Assembly: GCA_014529385.2 (NCBI GenBank) | Contig: CM043949.1 | Coordinates: forward strand, 142,733,858-142,797,857 | Source of the DNA: Adiantum capillus-veneris | Lineage: Eukaryota > Streptophyta > Polypodiopsida > Polypodiales > Pteridaceae | Reading direction: 5' to 3' | Length of the DNA: 64,000 nt | Shown here: positions 49,110-61,582 of the stretch, one piece after another | How positions within the stretch are numbered: position 1 is the first letter of the stretch | Layout: each line of letters begins with the position of its first letter | Translations under genes and position numbers: made by a program | The notes under the pieces: model-generated | Database searches by the model: none | Told to the model about the DNA's origin: nothing | The model's input: the letters and a program-made list of their open reading frames with translations, nothing else

Positions 49110-50330
49110 CATGGCTGACAAGAACACAGGTGTCTTCAACTTCTTTTGTTGCTGAGGACAGGTTGGATGGGGACAATTACCCTATGTGGGCTTATATGAT
49201 GCAACACGTTCTTGTGTAAAAGGGCGTCTGGAATATTGTGCAGGGCATTGATGTACGTCCTGGTTCTGAGGATGAAGGCGATGTTGAGGATGTTGCAGGT
49301 CTTGCTGCAAGGATTGCTGCTATTAGAGTTGTTTTGCCTACGATAGAACAAGCTCGTTGGGATGTAAAGGATGTGCAAGCTCATGCATTGATTCCGTTTT
49401 CTGTGAAGCGCACCATTGTTCCTCACATCCGTTTAGCAAAATCTGCAAAGCTGGCTTGGGATATTTTGGCTGGTCTTTAGGCAAGTTGCAATGAGGCTAA
49501 AATTGCTTTGCTGCGTAAAGAGCTGGAGTCGAAGATTATGCATGAGGAAGATGATATGGACACTTTCCTTCCTAGTGTCAAGGATATTAATGAGAAACTT
49601 ATTTTTGCAGGTGAAGTCATTTTAGACAATTCCCTTGTGCAGACTGTTCTTGATGTCTTATGAGATTCATACCAGACATTTGCTAGTACTTGGAGACTTA
49701 TGACTCAAGAAAATCTAGAAGTTGTCAAGTTTGATGCATTATGCACATTCCTGTTGCGAGAGTCACTTTCCTGAAAAAATAGGACTAGGCAGCGTGTAGT
49801 TGAACAGGCTTTTATTGCTTCTCAAAGAAAGGGTGGTAACAGCAATGCAGCCACTTCTTATGGTTCTGCTGCGAGTGGCAAAAATTCTGTTCTTAATGCT
49901 TTTGCTGGCAACAATTCGTCTGGAAACTCTGGTGATAAGGGCAAAAAGAAGATGCGTTGCCATTATTGTAAAGCAAATGATCACTTGATCAAGCAGTGTC
50001 CTAAGTTGAAGGCCAAAGAGGCTAAGAAGAAAGAGGGTGGTTCCACTACGAATGCTGGTTCCACTACAAATGCAGCCAATGTTGAGTCTTTTGTGAAAGG
50101 AGATTGTGATGCTGATGTTGATGTAGAATGGGCTTTAAGCGCAAAGTGCACTTACAATCCTGCTATCCATGATGCATGCATGTCAGTTGCTACAGATTCA
50201 CATTTGTGGTATTTCGACAGTGGTGCTACAAAGCACATTACCTCACATCGTGAATTGTTCACCTCTCCCAAGTCTATCCCTCATGGAAATTCACTCACTT
50301 GTGCCAACAATGCCTCTTATCCAGTTTAGG
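49110..50330 (+). pseudogene. Copia B Gag and protease
   Basis: Starts ATGGCTGACAAG at 49110. Gag core RLDGDNYPMWAYMM (49160), KELESKIMHEEDDMDTF (49515). Zinc knuckle CHYCKANDHLIKQC (about 49955) has correct C-x2-C-x4-H-x4-C spacing. Protease site WYFDSGATKHIT (about 50210) keeps the catalytic Asp. In-frame stops: TAA 49217, TAG 49478, TGA 49660, TGA 49772, TAG 50327. An early frameshift is near 49140. Confidence 0.85.
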
Positions 50331-53300
50331 GAATTGGGAAGATTGTGCTTACTGCTGCAAATGGTAGTTCCTTCACACTTGTTGATGCACTTTATGTACC
50401 TGGGATCAAGAAGAATCTCTTGTCTGTATCCGCACTTGCTAGACTTGGACTTGTAGTCAAATTTGTGGATGACAGATGTACAGTTCATGATCTCAATTTT
50501 GGTGATGAAATTGTTGCATCTGGCCTTTTGTGCCGTGGGCTGTATAAGCTCACTTTGTATGACAAGTGTAGACAAAATTTTGCAAATGCTGTTGCACATT
50601 CAAGGGCTATTTCAGATGCAAAACTTTGGCATGCATGTTTTGGTCATCTAAATTTTGCCAGTTTGCTGCATTTGCAGAAATCTAATATGGTTGCTTCTTT
50701 GCCGCCTCTTGAAGCACCTATCAAACATGTTTGTGAAGGCTGTGTTTTGGGTAAGATGCAGCATTCTAAGTTTCCAAAGGATGGTTCAGTTCGGGCCACA
50801 TGCAGGTTGCAGCTTGTGCATAGTGATGTTTGTGGGCCCATGCAAACTCCCTCCTTGGGCAATTACCTATACTTCGTGACTTTCATTGATGATTACTCCA
50901 AGCATGCATGGGTATTTCCGCTTAAAGCGAAGTCCGAAGTTTTTATGTGCTTCAAACAATTTTTGGCTATGGTTGAAAATGTCTTGAAATGTACTATGGG
51001 CACCCTCCGTTCCGATCGAGGGGGGGAGTATATGTCTCATGAATTCAATGCATTTTTGGCTAGTCGTGGGATAAAACACCAATGTACAGTGCCTTATACA
51101 CCTCAGCAAAATGGTGTTGCTGAGAGGAAAAACAGGTTACTTATAGAATGGCATGATGTATGGTCAAAAGTCAAGCTTTGCCGCCTTCTTTTTGGCTTGA
51201 GGCCATCATGTGTACCACTTATGTACTAAACAGGTGTCCTACAAAAGCTTTGTAGTCTATTACTCCGTATGAAGCATGGCATGATAGAAAGCCTTCTATT
51301 GAGCACATGCATGTTTTTTGTTGTTTGGCATACGTTTTGGTGCCACAAACACAACGCAGAAAATTGGATAATAAGGTTGTCAAATGTATTTTTGTTGGTT
51401 ATAGTGCTGAAAGCAAAGGTTACAGTTTGTATCATCCGCAAACAAAACGTATTCTGGTTTTACGGGATGTAGTGTTTGTGGAAGATTCTGTTCAGCCCTT
51501 GCTGTCATGTACTAGAGACAGTAATGTAAGCTCACATGACATTTATGACACCTTGTTACCCCTTTTCAGTGGTGGAAATACGAATGTAAGTTCCAATGAG
51601 GCAAATGTACAGCCTATGGGGGTTTCTGAAAATGTTACAGATCAGCCTACTTACTGATGTAGATGTACATGATGTACTTGATGAGGAAAGGGCTGAAAAT
51701 GAGTAGGCTAGAGGTATGCCAAAATGACTTGTGCACACTTTGCGTGACAATAAATTGGATGCACCTTTGTCTAGTCGTACTCGTTCAAGCTCTCACCATG
51801 CATCTTATGCATCAGATTGTTATGCTTTGGCTATGTCTAGCTTACATGATGTTGAGGAGCCTCTGTCTTTTGATGAAGCACAGAATTTAAAAAATTGGAT
51901 GGCTGCCATGCAATCAGAATATGATGCACTTATAGAAAATGACACATGGACTTTATGTGATTTGCCTCCTGGAAAAAATTCCATTGGTACGAAGTGGGTT
52001 TACAAGTTGAAACGCAAGCTGGATGGTGAGATCGATTGCCATAAGGCTTGACTTGTTGCAAAGGGTTATGCACAACAAAAAGGCATAGATTATGAAGAGA
52101 CTTTTGCTCCCACTTGTCGTATAACTACTGTGCGTTTTCTATGTGCATTGGCATCTCATTTTGGTTGGGATGTACATCAATTAGACATTGTTACTGCTTT
52201 CTTCAATAGTGACATATTTGAGGAAGTTTATGTAACGCAGCCTCGCAGTTTTGTCATAAAAGGACAAGAGGAAAAAGTGTGCAGATTTAAGAAGGCTTTG
52301 TATGGATTGAAGCAATCTCCTTGTGCTTGGTATGAGGCTGACGCTCATTTGGTCAAACGAGGCTTTTGTAACAGTCCAAAAAAAAGCACATTGAATGTAA
52401 AGCGTGAGGGTAATGTACTTCTCATTGTGGTTCTTTATGTCGATGATTTGCTGATCACTGGACCAAATGAGAGACATATTGCTGAATTTTAGGCTGATTT
52501 GAATGCTACTTTCAAGATGAAAGATTTGGGGTTGTTGCATCATTACTTGGGTATACAGTTTAAGTAGTGTGATGGTGGTATTGCCTTGTGTTAGAAAAGT
52601 TACATAGAGACATTGCTATGTAAGTTTGGACTTGAGGATTGCAAACCTATTGCCACTCCCATGGAAATAGGTTTGAAGTTGAGTCTACATGATGCTGGTG
52701 ATCCTGCTGATGTCACTCTTTATCAAACTGCTATTGGCTGCCTCATTTCTATATTCAGTTTGCAGTCTCACAGGTCAGCAGATTTATGCATAGCCCACGG
52801 TCTAAGCATTGGCAGGCTATCAAGAGGATTTTCTGCTACCTTAGTGGCACTTTACATCTTGGCTTGTTTTATCCCAAGGGGGGATCATTGCCGCCAGACT
52901 TACATGCTTTTTCGGACTCAGATTGGGCTGGTTGTTTTGATACGCGAGTGTCCACAATTGGTTTTTGTTTCATGCTTGGCAGTTCATGTATATCATGGTT
53001 GAGCAAGAAGCAACCTATTGTGGCCACTTCGAGTTGTGAGGCTGAGTGCAGGGAGTCTTCACAGCTACGATTGAGTGTGTATGGCTCAGACGCCTTATGG
53101 CTGAGTTGGGTGTTGGATAGGACACTGCCAACACTATCTACACCGACAATCAGAGCGCATTGGCAGTTGCGAGGAACCCAATTTTTCATGCTCGCACAAA
53201 GCACATTGAGGTGCATTACCACTATGTCAAGGAGAGACTTTCAGCAGGAGAGATCAGCTTGGCTTATGTGCCAACACAGGACAACCTTGCAGATATTTTC

Positions 53301-53372
53301 ACAAAGGCATTGTCTCGTGAGAAGCTTGAAGCTTTGCGCAAAGCTTTGGGCTTACTCCCCTTTGTGGACTGA
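50331..53372 (+). pseudogene. Copia B integrase, RT and RNase H
   Basis: GAG-pre-integrase at 50345-50760 (LWHACFGHLN, CEGCVLGK). Integrase core: LVHSDVCGPMQTPS, TLRSDRGGEYMS, PQQNGVAERKNR (all three acidic residues). A 1-bp shift near 51147 follows. RT 51890-52500: GTKWVYKLKRKLDGE, ETFAPTCRITTVR, HQLDIVTAF, LYGLKQSPCAWY, catalytic LYVDDLLITG. RNase H at about 52900-53330 spans two frames (DSDWAGCFDTR, TSSCEAE, KHIEVHYHYVKE, TKALSREKLE). Stops at 51154, 51253, 52049, 52490, 52565 and 52592. Confidence 0.87.
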
Positions 53373-53447
53373 TCATGTCCTCAGGGCATGGCACTTCCCT
53401 TTACTCATGTGCCAGCTCTCGTTCACCGCATCACTCCAGGGGGGATT

Positions 53448-53670
53448 TGTTACCATATAGATGTGGTAGTGATGCGTGTGAACACACTAGGACCGCCGGG
53501 GCATTTTTCCCCTCTTTAGGAGGTTTTTTCCCCCGAGCATTGTATATACGCCCATCACTCTAGGGCTATCTATCTTTCATTGCACACTATGTAACACACT
53601 CTCTATTGTGTGCCTTGAGCTTCCTTCGTCTTCTCCAAGCTGTGTGCCTTTCTCTGAAACCCTAATTAGC
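53448..53670 (+). repeat. Copia B 3' LTR
   Basis: Starts TGTTACCATATAGATGTGG. The end is not sharp: its last bases (CCCTAATTAGC) differ from the 5' copy (CGTAATTCCAACA), so the terminus may have been lost before the kinase-like sequence begins. Confidence 0.7.
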
Positions 53671-53790
53671 AAGAAAAAAGCGGTGAAAGGAGCATCTACA
53701 AATGTGCACAGATTAGAGGACGCTGCTACTAGAGAAGCTACCAATGGTATTCATTTATTGTGGACTATATATAGTACATCATGTAGTGTG

Positions 53791-54766
53791 ATGATTGGAG
53801 TGCCTATTGAAGCGCTGGTGCTAGACAAGAGGCTTGGAAAGGGATCATATGGCGAGACTTTTGAATGTAATGTTCAAGGTGTCTCGTACTTTCCAGCATC
53901 CATTACATACTGTGCTAAATAATTTACTGGAAGTCGTGCAAGAATACACTAATCTTTTGCGCATGAAGCAGCAATCGATTAGGCGCATCCAAGAATAGTT
54001 CAAGCTCTTGGTCATACTTGCAAAGAGAAATGGTGGTTTCTATTCCCCTTTTTTTAAGGAGGAAACCTTGGGATCATCATGCAAAGTCTGTCGAGCTCTT
54101 ATGGAACTTTTGCGGGCATGCTGAAACCTGATTCGTCAGATGAGAGAGAAAACAAGAGAAAAGAAAAGAAAAAGAAACCAAAGCAACTACCACATGACAA
54201 AGAAATTGCAAGAATTGCTAGCTTGATTAACAATGCACCATCTATAATCACAATATTGGTAGCTGCAGTATGTGCAACACACAGTGAAGGAGTTATCCAC
54301 AATGACCTTCATTTGTGGAATGTTATGTTTGATTTCACCAAGGAGGGAATGCCTCGAATAGGATTGATTGATTGGGGTTTAGCTTTGAGATATGGGATCG
54401 AACAGAGGCCGACAAATATCGCAATAAAAGAAGATCACGATGCGAGACCATGGAGAGCTCTTGAGCTACTGAGTATTGCTTCTCCCTGTCCTTGGTCTAA
54501 AGCGACTGATATGTACGCTTTGTCTTGGTTGATAGAAATGTTCACAATCTTCTGCGATGATTTTAGACACTTCTAAAAAGTCAAATGGAATGGACGTTCA
54601 AAAATCGACACTAGAGTCATTAAAGAGTGGATGACAGAATATAAGTGGATTGTGCCAGAAGATAGAAAAACATCAGTGGATCTTTTAGAGAGATTACATA
54701 AGCTTGATTTGAAATATGAGAAGTGCTTACGACCTATTTATGAGATGTCACCACATCTCGTTTAAG
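53791..54766 (+). pseudogene. Protein-kinase-domain pseudogene
   Basis: One continuous frame of about 320 codons with four or five in-frame stops and no frameshift. Glycine loop LDKRLGKGSYGETFE (about 53820). An N-lobe helix and strand region read HPRIVQALGHTCKEKWWFL (about 53985). Catalytic loop VIHNDLHLWNVMFD (about 54292) has HND for HRD. IGLIDWGLALR (about 54360) has DWG for DFG. An APE-like RPWRALELL and DMYALSWLIEMF follow, then a C-lobe tail ending at 54764. A Lys/Glu-rich insert (ERENKRKEKKKKPK) sits after the hinge. Family-level assignment stops at eukaryotic-type kinase; substrate unknown. Stops TAA 53920, TAG near 53982, TAA before GGNLG and TAA 54574 show it is dead. Confidence 0.7.
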
Positions 54767-55532
54767 CCAATATCTTTTCAAGCATTGAATAACCTTTTGT
54801 ATATACATATACATGGTTTCCTCGTATTTAATTTTTTTTCAGTGATACTGCTTTCTCCTCTTTTTTACTTCCTAGATTCCCAAAACATGCAGCTTCTTTG
54901 TTCTTCAATTTTAAGTGTATCATGAAATTAATGTAGAAACAACATAACTATGTCTTGCTCTTTTTATATACAGGGAACAAAAGTTTGTTTGACACACTTT
55001 AATACCATCTACAAAGTATAACTTTTAGTATTCAATCATTTGAAATTCACACAGTTTACTCTTCTTGACAAGTGAGATGTGTTTTTTAAAAATCTGACAT
55101 ATTATAAAAATGAATGTTAGTCTCACATCTAGAGCTTACTTATGCCTGAAAATAAGCTTCATAGAACGACATCATTACTTAGAGATGTAATTTTGTCACC
55201 TTCAATCATCGAACACCTAACATTTCAAGGAAAAGCAAGCACAAACCTTCTCTATATATATATCTAATAGCTTGTTGAGAGCAATGTATTTGCATTTGTG
55301 AAATGCAAAGGTTATTATATCTAAGAACATGCTCAATAGAAGAACATTGTAATTTTCAAACAATCTTTATCTTTATGGACTCTAGGTTCCATTCAAGCTT
55401 GTGAAAAGTACTTAGGAAGAGATCACAACATCAAAGATTTATTTCAATGCACTTTCAAAGCAACTTGAAGCAATTGTCATGATTCGACACACCTTGAAAG
55501 AAAGCCAAAATGGTTCTTACGAGCCACAAAAA

Positions 55533-55616
<84 letters not shown>

Positions 55617-56328
55617 CCTCCCCTTCTCTCACCGTCTCGTATCTTGAAAATATTTCGATAAGCTTAAAATAAATTCTGCTTGTAATTGACACAATCTGCT
55701 ACTCCTCTTTCACAAGACGCTCACAATCATACCTTCTTTGCCATGTTCTGTTTTAATTATCTCACTTTAACGGTTATATTACAGAGCACCAACATATAGC
55801 TTTTAGTATGGCTTTCCGTTCTTAGAGCGCATAAAAAATGGACATTGATGGTACCATCTTCTGTTGCTTTTAATAGTAAATAAATTCTTACTGCTGTAAT
55901 ACTATATATAGTGAGATTTGAGTTCTGATTATTTTGTAGAACCAAGAAATAAAAATCAAGCACAATGTAGTGATATTCTAATCAAAGAAAAAAGCGCTTA
56001 TTTAAAGAGAAGCAGCGCTCCAATCAAGCTTAGCGAAACATCTGTGAGCTCCCCTGCCAAGGGCTATAAAAGAAGTGTAGAAAATGAATGTGCTTTTATT
56101 GTTGAATCATGCTTTCCAAAGAACAAAGAACAGTCTCACAATGGGCATCGTTTTCTGTGCATTTCATTTGCCCAGTTAAGTTTTATTGAAACGCAACCTA
56201 AAATGCATATTTCTTAACAAGTGCACGAAGCGTTCATCAATCTAGTGGTTCAAAAGCCCCGTATAACAATGCAACAAATCAAGATGTCAAGCATGCACAC
56301 AACGCACAATACTACTTGAAAATTTGAT
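54767..56328. other. AT-rich spacer of the putative Helitron-like element
   Basis: No recognised domain. Contains (CT)n at 55544-55613 and a 99-codon open frame at 55918-56217 preceded by an acceptor-like TTTTGTAG. It could be an N-terminal RPA exon, but has no motif that I recognise. Confidence 0.4.
55544..55613. repeat. (CT)n microsatellite
   Basis: About 34 CT units, followed by a C-rich pyrimidine stretch. Confidence 0.9.
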
Positions 56329-57699
56329 CTCCATGCCTCAAAACATCGATGTGATCAACCTTGAAGATAATGACAACGATGATGATGAAGTAATCGCGTA
56401 TCAAGCAGGCCCGCAAGCAGGAACTTCACTTCCGTTGCTTCACATTGTCAATCTTTGTGACGTGACATCTTGATTTGCTATAGAAGAAAATGTATTAAAT
56501 AACTACGGTACACACAAGATCAATGAAGCATTTAACAATAAATATTTCAAAGTGGACATTGTAGATTCACACAACTCAAACACCACCATAATTGTTATAG
56601 AAGCTTCGCTCATAAATCTTTTCCTCAACAAACTGAAAGTTGGTAAATTTATACGCATAGAGGGTGCTTCTGTGAGACAAAAGAATAGCAAGGATGGAGG
56701 TAGCTCATCACTTTTTTTGTATTTAAATGGCTCATGAGTTATTACTACTGGTATGCCTTTTTTCGTCAACTTGAGCTTCTACCTCGAGATTAAAATCAGA
56801 GCTTTTCTGAATGAAGCAACAAGCTCTGGCCTGAAGAACTATCTCGGAACTATGAGATTTGTCTTCATCAAATGTGACAACATTGAAGTTGGAACTACCT
56901 CCACCCGTGGAGAGATTTTAGTTGCAGATGGATCCGATGACAACAATCATGCAAATGTAAGCCTCATTAAAACTTTAAATAGAAATCAATCTTCTATATT
57001 GTAACTCACACACTCTGATTTTTGCAGTTGTCTTTTGTGAATGACTGAAAAGAAGGCTGCAGAAACATTTTGAGAGAGATTGAGAGTGGAACAACAGTTA
57101 TGCGTGTGGCAAGAAATATTAGATTTTTCTATGGAAAAGGAGATGCTTTATCTATTCTAGATCTAACTATCTTACTACTAATTCAGAGCAATTGGCTTTG
57201 TCGTAAATTACTTTAGACTTACAGCAAGCAAACAAAAGACCTTGGATATGGTCAAGAGGTGAGCGCAAGCTTACAATAATGTATAAGAGAAATATTACGA
57301 TTGCTTTGACATGACGCACTACTTGCAGATTTCTAGCGTCTTGCAATTTACGAATATAAACAGTGTTCTCGTTGAGCCTGCTTGTACAAATTGCTAGTCC
57401 AATAAAATACAAAAGACTACAAAAAGTTTGTACTGCATTACATGTGAAAGCTTTACAAAAACAGTTTAAATTCCAAAGCTTAGGTGAAGATCAGAATGTC
57501 AGAAAAGAAAAATGTGCATGTGCAGCTTACTGGCAGTTTAGTTGATGATGTACTGCATTTAGAAAAGTCTTTTTGCAGTGTCTACTCTAAAACTGTCATC
57601 ACTGCAAGAGAGATACTTGCTTCAACCTCTTGGACTGGAAAATTTAAGATCAACCTTGCAGGCGTGATAGTAGCTTTCACTACACAGTTGAAGAACTAG
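56329..57699 (+). pseudogene. RPA1-like multi-OB-fold protein (Helitron-associated type)
   Basis: OB fold 1 (56476-56740): NEAFNNKYFKVDIVDS, IIVIEASLINLFL, KLKVGKFIRIEGASVR, LFLYLNGS matches the RPA large-subunit pattern (strand, acidic turn, V.F......F...L..GKVY.I..ASV). OB fold 2 (56753-57170): KCDNIEVGTTSTRGEILVAD joins, across a 70-bp intron (AN|GTAAGC ... TTTTTGCAG|LSFVND), to CRNILREIESGTTVMRVARN and FYGKGDALSILD. A CxxC segment (YCITCESF, about 57430) and KNVHVQLTGSLVDDVLHLE...SWTGKFKINL (57500-57660) look like a third fold. RPA binds single-stranded DNA. Frameshifts and stops break it. Confidence 0.6.
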
Positions 57700-57970
57700 A
57701 GGAAGGAAGAGAAAGACAGAGTGCCTTCACTTGACACATAGATAAAATCAGACAAAATGTTTATGGCAACAAAAAGATATACATTGCGAATAAATAAAGC
57801 TGACAAAGACTGTCTTTTATAATGGAAGGATGTACATAGAACACTCATAACAACTACATGTGTACATAGAACACTCAGAACAACTACGTGCTGTGATGTT
57901 ACTACTTTTCTCTGATCACTTTGTTGTTTCGTAGAAAAGTTGTCTTTTAGAAAAAATATGTGGCCAATAT

Positions 57971-58172
<202 letters not shown>

Positions 58173-58262
58173 AACAAAGACAAGATAAACAACAACGTGA
58201 AAGAAAATTTTTGTCATCAAGACAATACAAGTGAAGAAAAACAACATACATGACCATTATTA

Positions 58263-58311
58263 TTGAGTTCACCATTTATTTTCAAATGTTATTTTCTCGG
58301 TTTGTTCTAAC

Positions 58312-58398
<87 letters not shown>

Positions 58399-58406
58399 GA
58401 GAGAGA
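58263..58406. repeat. Flank unit plus (GA)n, copy 2
   Basis: The second copy of the unit+GA arrangement. Copia C coding sequence ends directly in this GA tract, so the copia 3' part was lost at it. Confidence 0.85.
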
Positions 58407-58409
58407 ATT

Positions 58410-60892
58410 TTGAAACAGAAAACTGAGTCCTTCATTTGCACTGCTTCCTTGTAACATGAGGGCTCATTGCAATCAGTCAACATGACATAGTTCATAGATG
58501 GAACAAACCTATCAGGAGGTCGCGTGACACGTCCAGATCTACGCACAATAGGTGGCTCAGGCTCAGCCACAACCTGTGGTTCCACTCTATCCTGTCCTTG
58601 CTCCTCTTGAGCCCTGACATTTTGTCTTGCACGTGCAGGTCCATCTTCTTGGAAGACAACTCTTCTAATCTCCTCAACCCTCTCTGGTTTAGAATGATAT
58701 TTGGATTCATTAAAGTGAACATCATTGCTGCGAACAACCTTTCTGGATTCGGGATCCCAAAGTCTGTACCCCATCTTACCAGAATAACCATAGCCTAGAA
58801 AGATGCACTTTCTACTCTTTGGCTCAAGTTTGTTCCTAAATTCCTTTGGAACGTGAGTATATGCCTCACAGCCAAAGACTCTGAGATGCTTGTATGAGGG
58901 AATTTTGCCTGACCATACCATCTCTGGCACTGAATCCTTCTGCAAAACCTTGCTAGGAGATCTATTTACAAGATGAACAGCTGTTGATACAGCTTCAGCC
59001 CAAAACCCATTTGGCAGCTGTGCATTAGACAACATACTTCTGACCTTCTCTTGTATGGTCCTATTCATCCTCTCAGCAACACCATTCTGAGGAGGATTGT
59101 AAGGAGCAGTAAGTTCACGTTTTATACCTTTTGACTCACAAAAGTCCTGAAAGGCCTTTGAAACATACTCTCCACCATTGTCAGTGCGTAAGCATTTAAT
59201 CTTCTTGCCACTCTGATTCTCCACAAGTGTCACAAACGTTTTGAAAACACTAAACGCTTCATCCTTGTGCTTGAGAAAGTAAACCCATACTTTCCTCGAG
59301 TAATCATCTATAAATGTCATAAAGTAAGAAGCTCCCCCTAGAGATAGGTTAGGCATAGGTCCACACAAATCACTATGAACAAGTGCCAACTTTGTATCTC
59401 TTCTACTGCTTCTATGCTTATGTGGCTGCTATGTTTGCTTACCATACAGACAATGTTCACAGAATTCAAAATCATTAAATGAAAAGCCAGGCAAATAACC
59501 AGAACGAGACAAGATTTCCATTCCCTTCTTGGACATATGTCCTAACCGGCTATGCCACAAAGAAATGTTCGGCTGCTCGGTTACATTGATTACATTTTTA
59601 GAGACATTTGATACATAAATCATGTAAAGTCCTCCAGACTTTACTCCATGTGCTAATGTCATAGAACCCTTGGATATCTTCCACATGTTCTGTCCAAAAG
59701 TGGTGACGTAGCCAACATCATCAAGTAAACCTGTGCTGATCAAGCTCTTTGTAATTGCGGGAACATGTCTCACATTCTTCAGCGTGAAAGAAGAGCCATT
59801 CTGAAACTTCAATTGAACTTCTCCAACACCTAAGATTTCACATGTCTGCCCATTGCCTAGCCGAACATGATCTTTAGTGGTCACATAAGAGGTAAACCAC
59901 TCCTTGTTTGGAGACACATGAAGTGATGCCCCTGAGTCTATAATCCAGTCACTCAGTGCATTTCCATCAGATGCTGTAAGAAGAGCTGAGTCCATTGTAT
60001 TCTTCAAGAAGTAGATGTCTCCTGACACTAGACTGTCATCCTCTGCAACAATGTTTGTCACATTTTTTTCTTGAATCTTCACTGAGGACTTGTTCTTCTC
60101 ACCATGGTCTTCAGCTTTCTCTTTGCCTTTTTCTGCTTTCCATTCTCTGCAGTCTCTTTTCATGTGACCCTTCTTGCCACAATGGTAGCATTCTATGTCA
60201 CTCTTGCCTTTAGCACTGCGGGACTTGCTACGAGACTGATTCCTCTTTCCACCTTTGTACTTTTCTTTGGTCCTTCCCCTGACAACTAAGGCTGTTCCTT
60301 TGCCTTTGTCCATTGTCTTTCTATTGGTTTCTTCAGTAAGCAGACTTCCTTCTACACCTGCTATGTTCAAACCATCTGGAGGTGCAGAATTACTCAAAGC
60401 TGTGCGAAAAGTGTCCCAACTTTCCAGCAATGTGATCAACAGGAACATAGCTCTAACAGGTTCATCAAACTTGACACCTTGAGCTGACAACTGACTATAG
60501 ATTGTGTTGAATTCATTCAGATGATTGGACATAGGTGTCCCTTCTTTCATCTTCAAGTCAACAAGCTTCTTAAGCCAGTATACCGGTGAAGCTGCACTCT
60601 ACTTCTCATAAAGATCACTCAGCTTTAACCATGCTTGATAAGCCGACATCTCGTCTGCTACATTGAAGTAAACGCTTTCTGCCAAAGTCAGCATAATGGT
60701 AGAAAGTGCCAATTCATCCATTTCGCTCCATTCATCTTCGTCCATATCTTCTGGTTTTATCCCCTTGAGATTTATAGGTTTTATCTGCTTCTTTTGTACC
60801 AACACGTGCCAAATCTGCTTCTTCCACAATGGGAAATTGGTTCCATCCAGCTTCTTGATATTGTAAAGAGCAGTGTCCTGTGATCCAGCCAT
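58410..60892 (-). pseudogene. Copia C Gag-protease-integrase
   Basis: MAGSQDTALYNIKKLDGTNF opens Gag (60892). Zinc knuckle CYHCGKKGHMKRDC (about 60180) is complete. Protease WIIDSGASLHVS (about 59945) is intact. Integrase: LWHSRLGHMS, CEHCLYGK, LVHSDLCGPMPN, LRTDNGGEYVS, PPQNGVAERMNRT, then FGCEAYTHVP and RRSGRVTRPPDRFVPS, the linker just before RT. Only two in-frame stops are visible, both TAG (60599-60601 and 59429-59431), in a 2.5-kb single frame. No RT follows. Confidence 0.88.
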
Positions 60893-61390
60893 AGCTACGC
60901 TTCACAGTAGTTTACTTTCCTGGGAAAAATTCGGCAGATTTTCCCCTGTAAAGTGACCTCTGAACCAATATCAACCTGATGAACTAGTGGATGTCGACTA
61001 CAGTCTGTGTGTAGATGCCCCCGTGTCGTACGTGACACGCCTCCAAGAACTGTGAGCCGTCCTTCGATGTGTAGACAACCACAAATCAACACTCTAGGAG
61101 TGTCGATATCCTCAGCACCTGCAGTCGTAGGCCGAAAACCCCAAATTTGCAGAGTCGGATCAGTACCGACCGAGACCACGTAGTCGAAAATGGCCTGCGC
61201 AGACCTTTGTCGAAGCCGAACGGTGGCCGAGATGACCTCAGAATGAAATTCTGAGAACACCAAGCCCTTCGGACTATCCCACAGGATTTGGGGCCGTGTC
61301 TTCGCCTGTCGAATTTCACTCCAATCTGAGCTAGTGACTCTAGCCTCCTGCAGTGCTGCCTCGAGCCTCGATCTGAGCTCTGATACCAGT

Positions 61391-61582
61391 TGAAGGAGTA
61401 CGAGCGGAAGTGCGACGCGAGAGAGAGTGCGAGAAGAAGAGCACGACGATATGGTGAACTCGCTCTATTGTAATGTGTAGAGCATAGTGAGTTCTTATTA
61501 GGTTTTTACAAAAGAATATGTGTACATACCTGGCGGCCCGCCCACTTACCTGGGCGACCACATTGGGCTTTATACCCCAACA
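61391..61582 (-). repeat. Copia C 5' LTR
   Basis: 192 bp with TG...CA ends on the minus strand. TATAAAG lies only eight bases from its start. No 3' partner was found. Confidence 0.8.

Larger units (their letters stand above)
46678..53670 (+). mobile_element. Ty1/copia element B
   Basis: The 5' LTR is truncated (46678-46784, ending TCCAACA) and followed by TTGGTATCAGAGCAGG. The 3' LTR starts TGTTACCATATAG at 53448, after polypurine AGGGGGGAT, and is recognisable to about 53670. Both share CTATTGTGTGCCTTGAGCTT and CCTTCGTCTTCTCCAAGCTG. The leader is interrupted by the insertion 46828-48786. All gag-pol domains are present but carry premature stops and frameshifts. Fragments of the family occur at 8847-9300 and 62771-62857. 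Confidence 0.88.
58407..61582 (-). mobile_element. Ty1/copia element C, 3'-truncated
   Basis: The minus-strand 5' LTR is 61582-61391 (192 bp, TGTTGGGGTATAAAG...TACTCCTTCA), followed by ACTGGTATCAGAGC. Gag starts at 60892. Gag, protease and integrase are nearly intact, and the element stops at the (GA)n near 58406 before RT. This is the best-preserved copia coding region in the window, so it is probably the youngest. It lies between the RPA-like and Rep genes. Confidence 0.85.
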
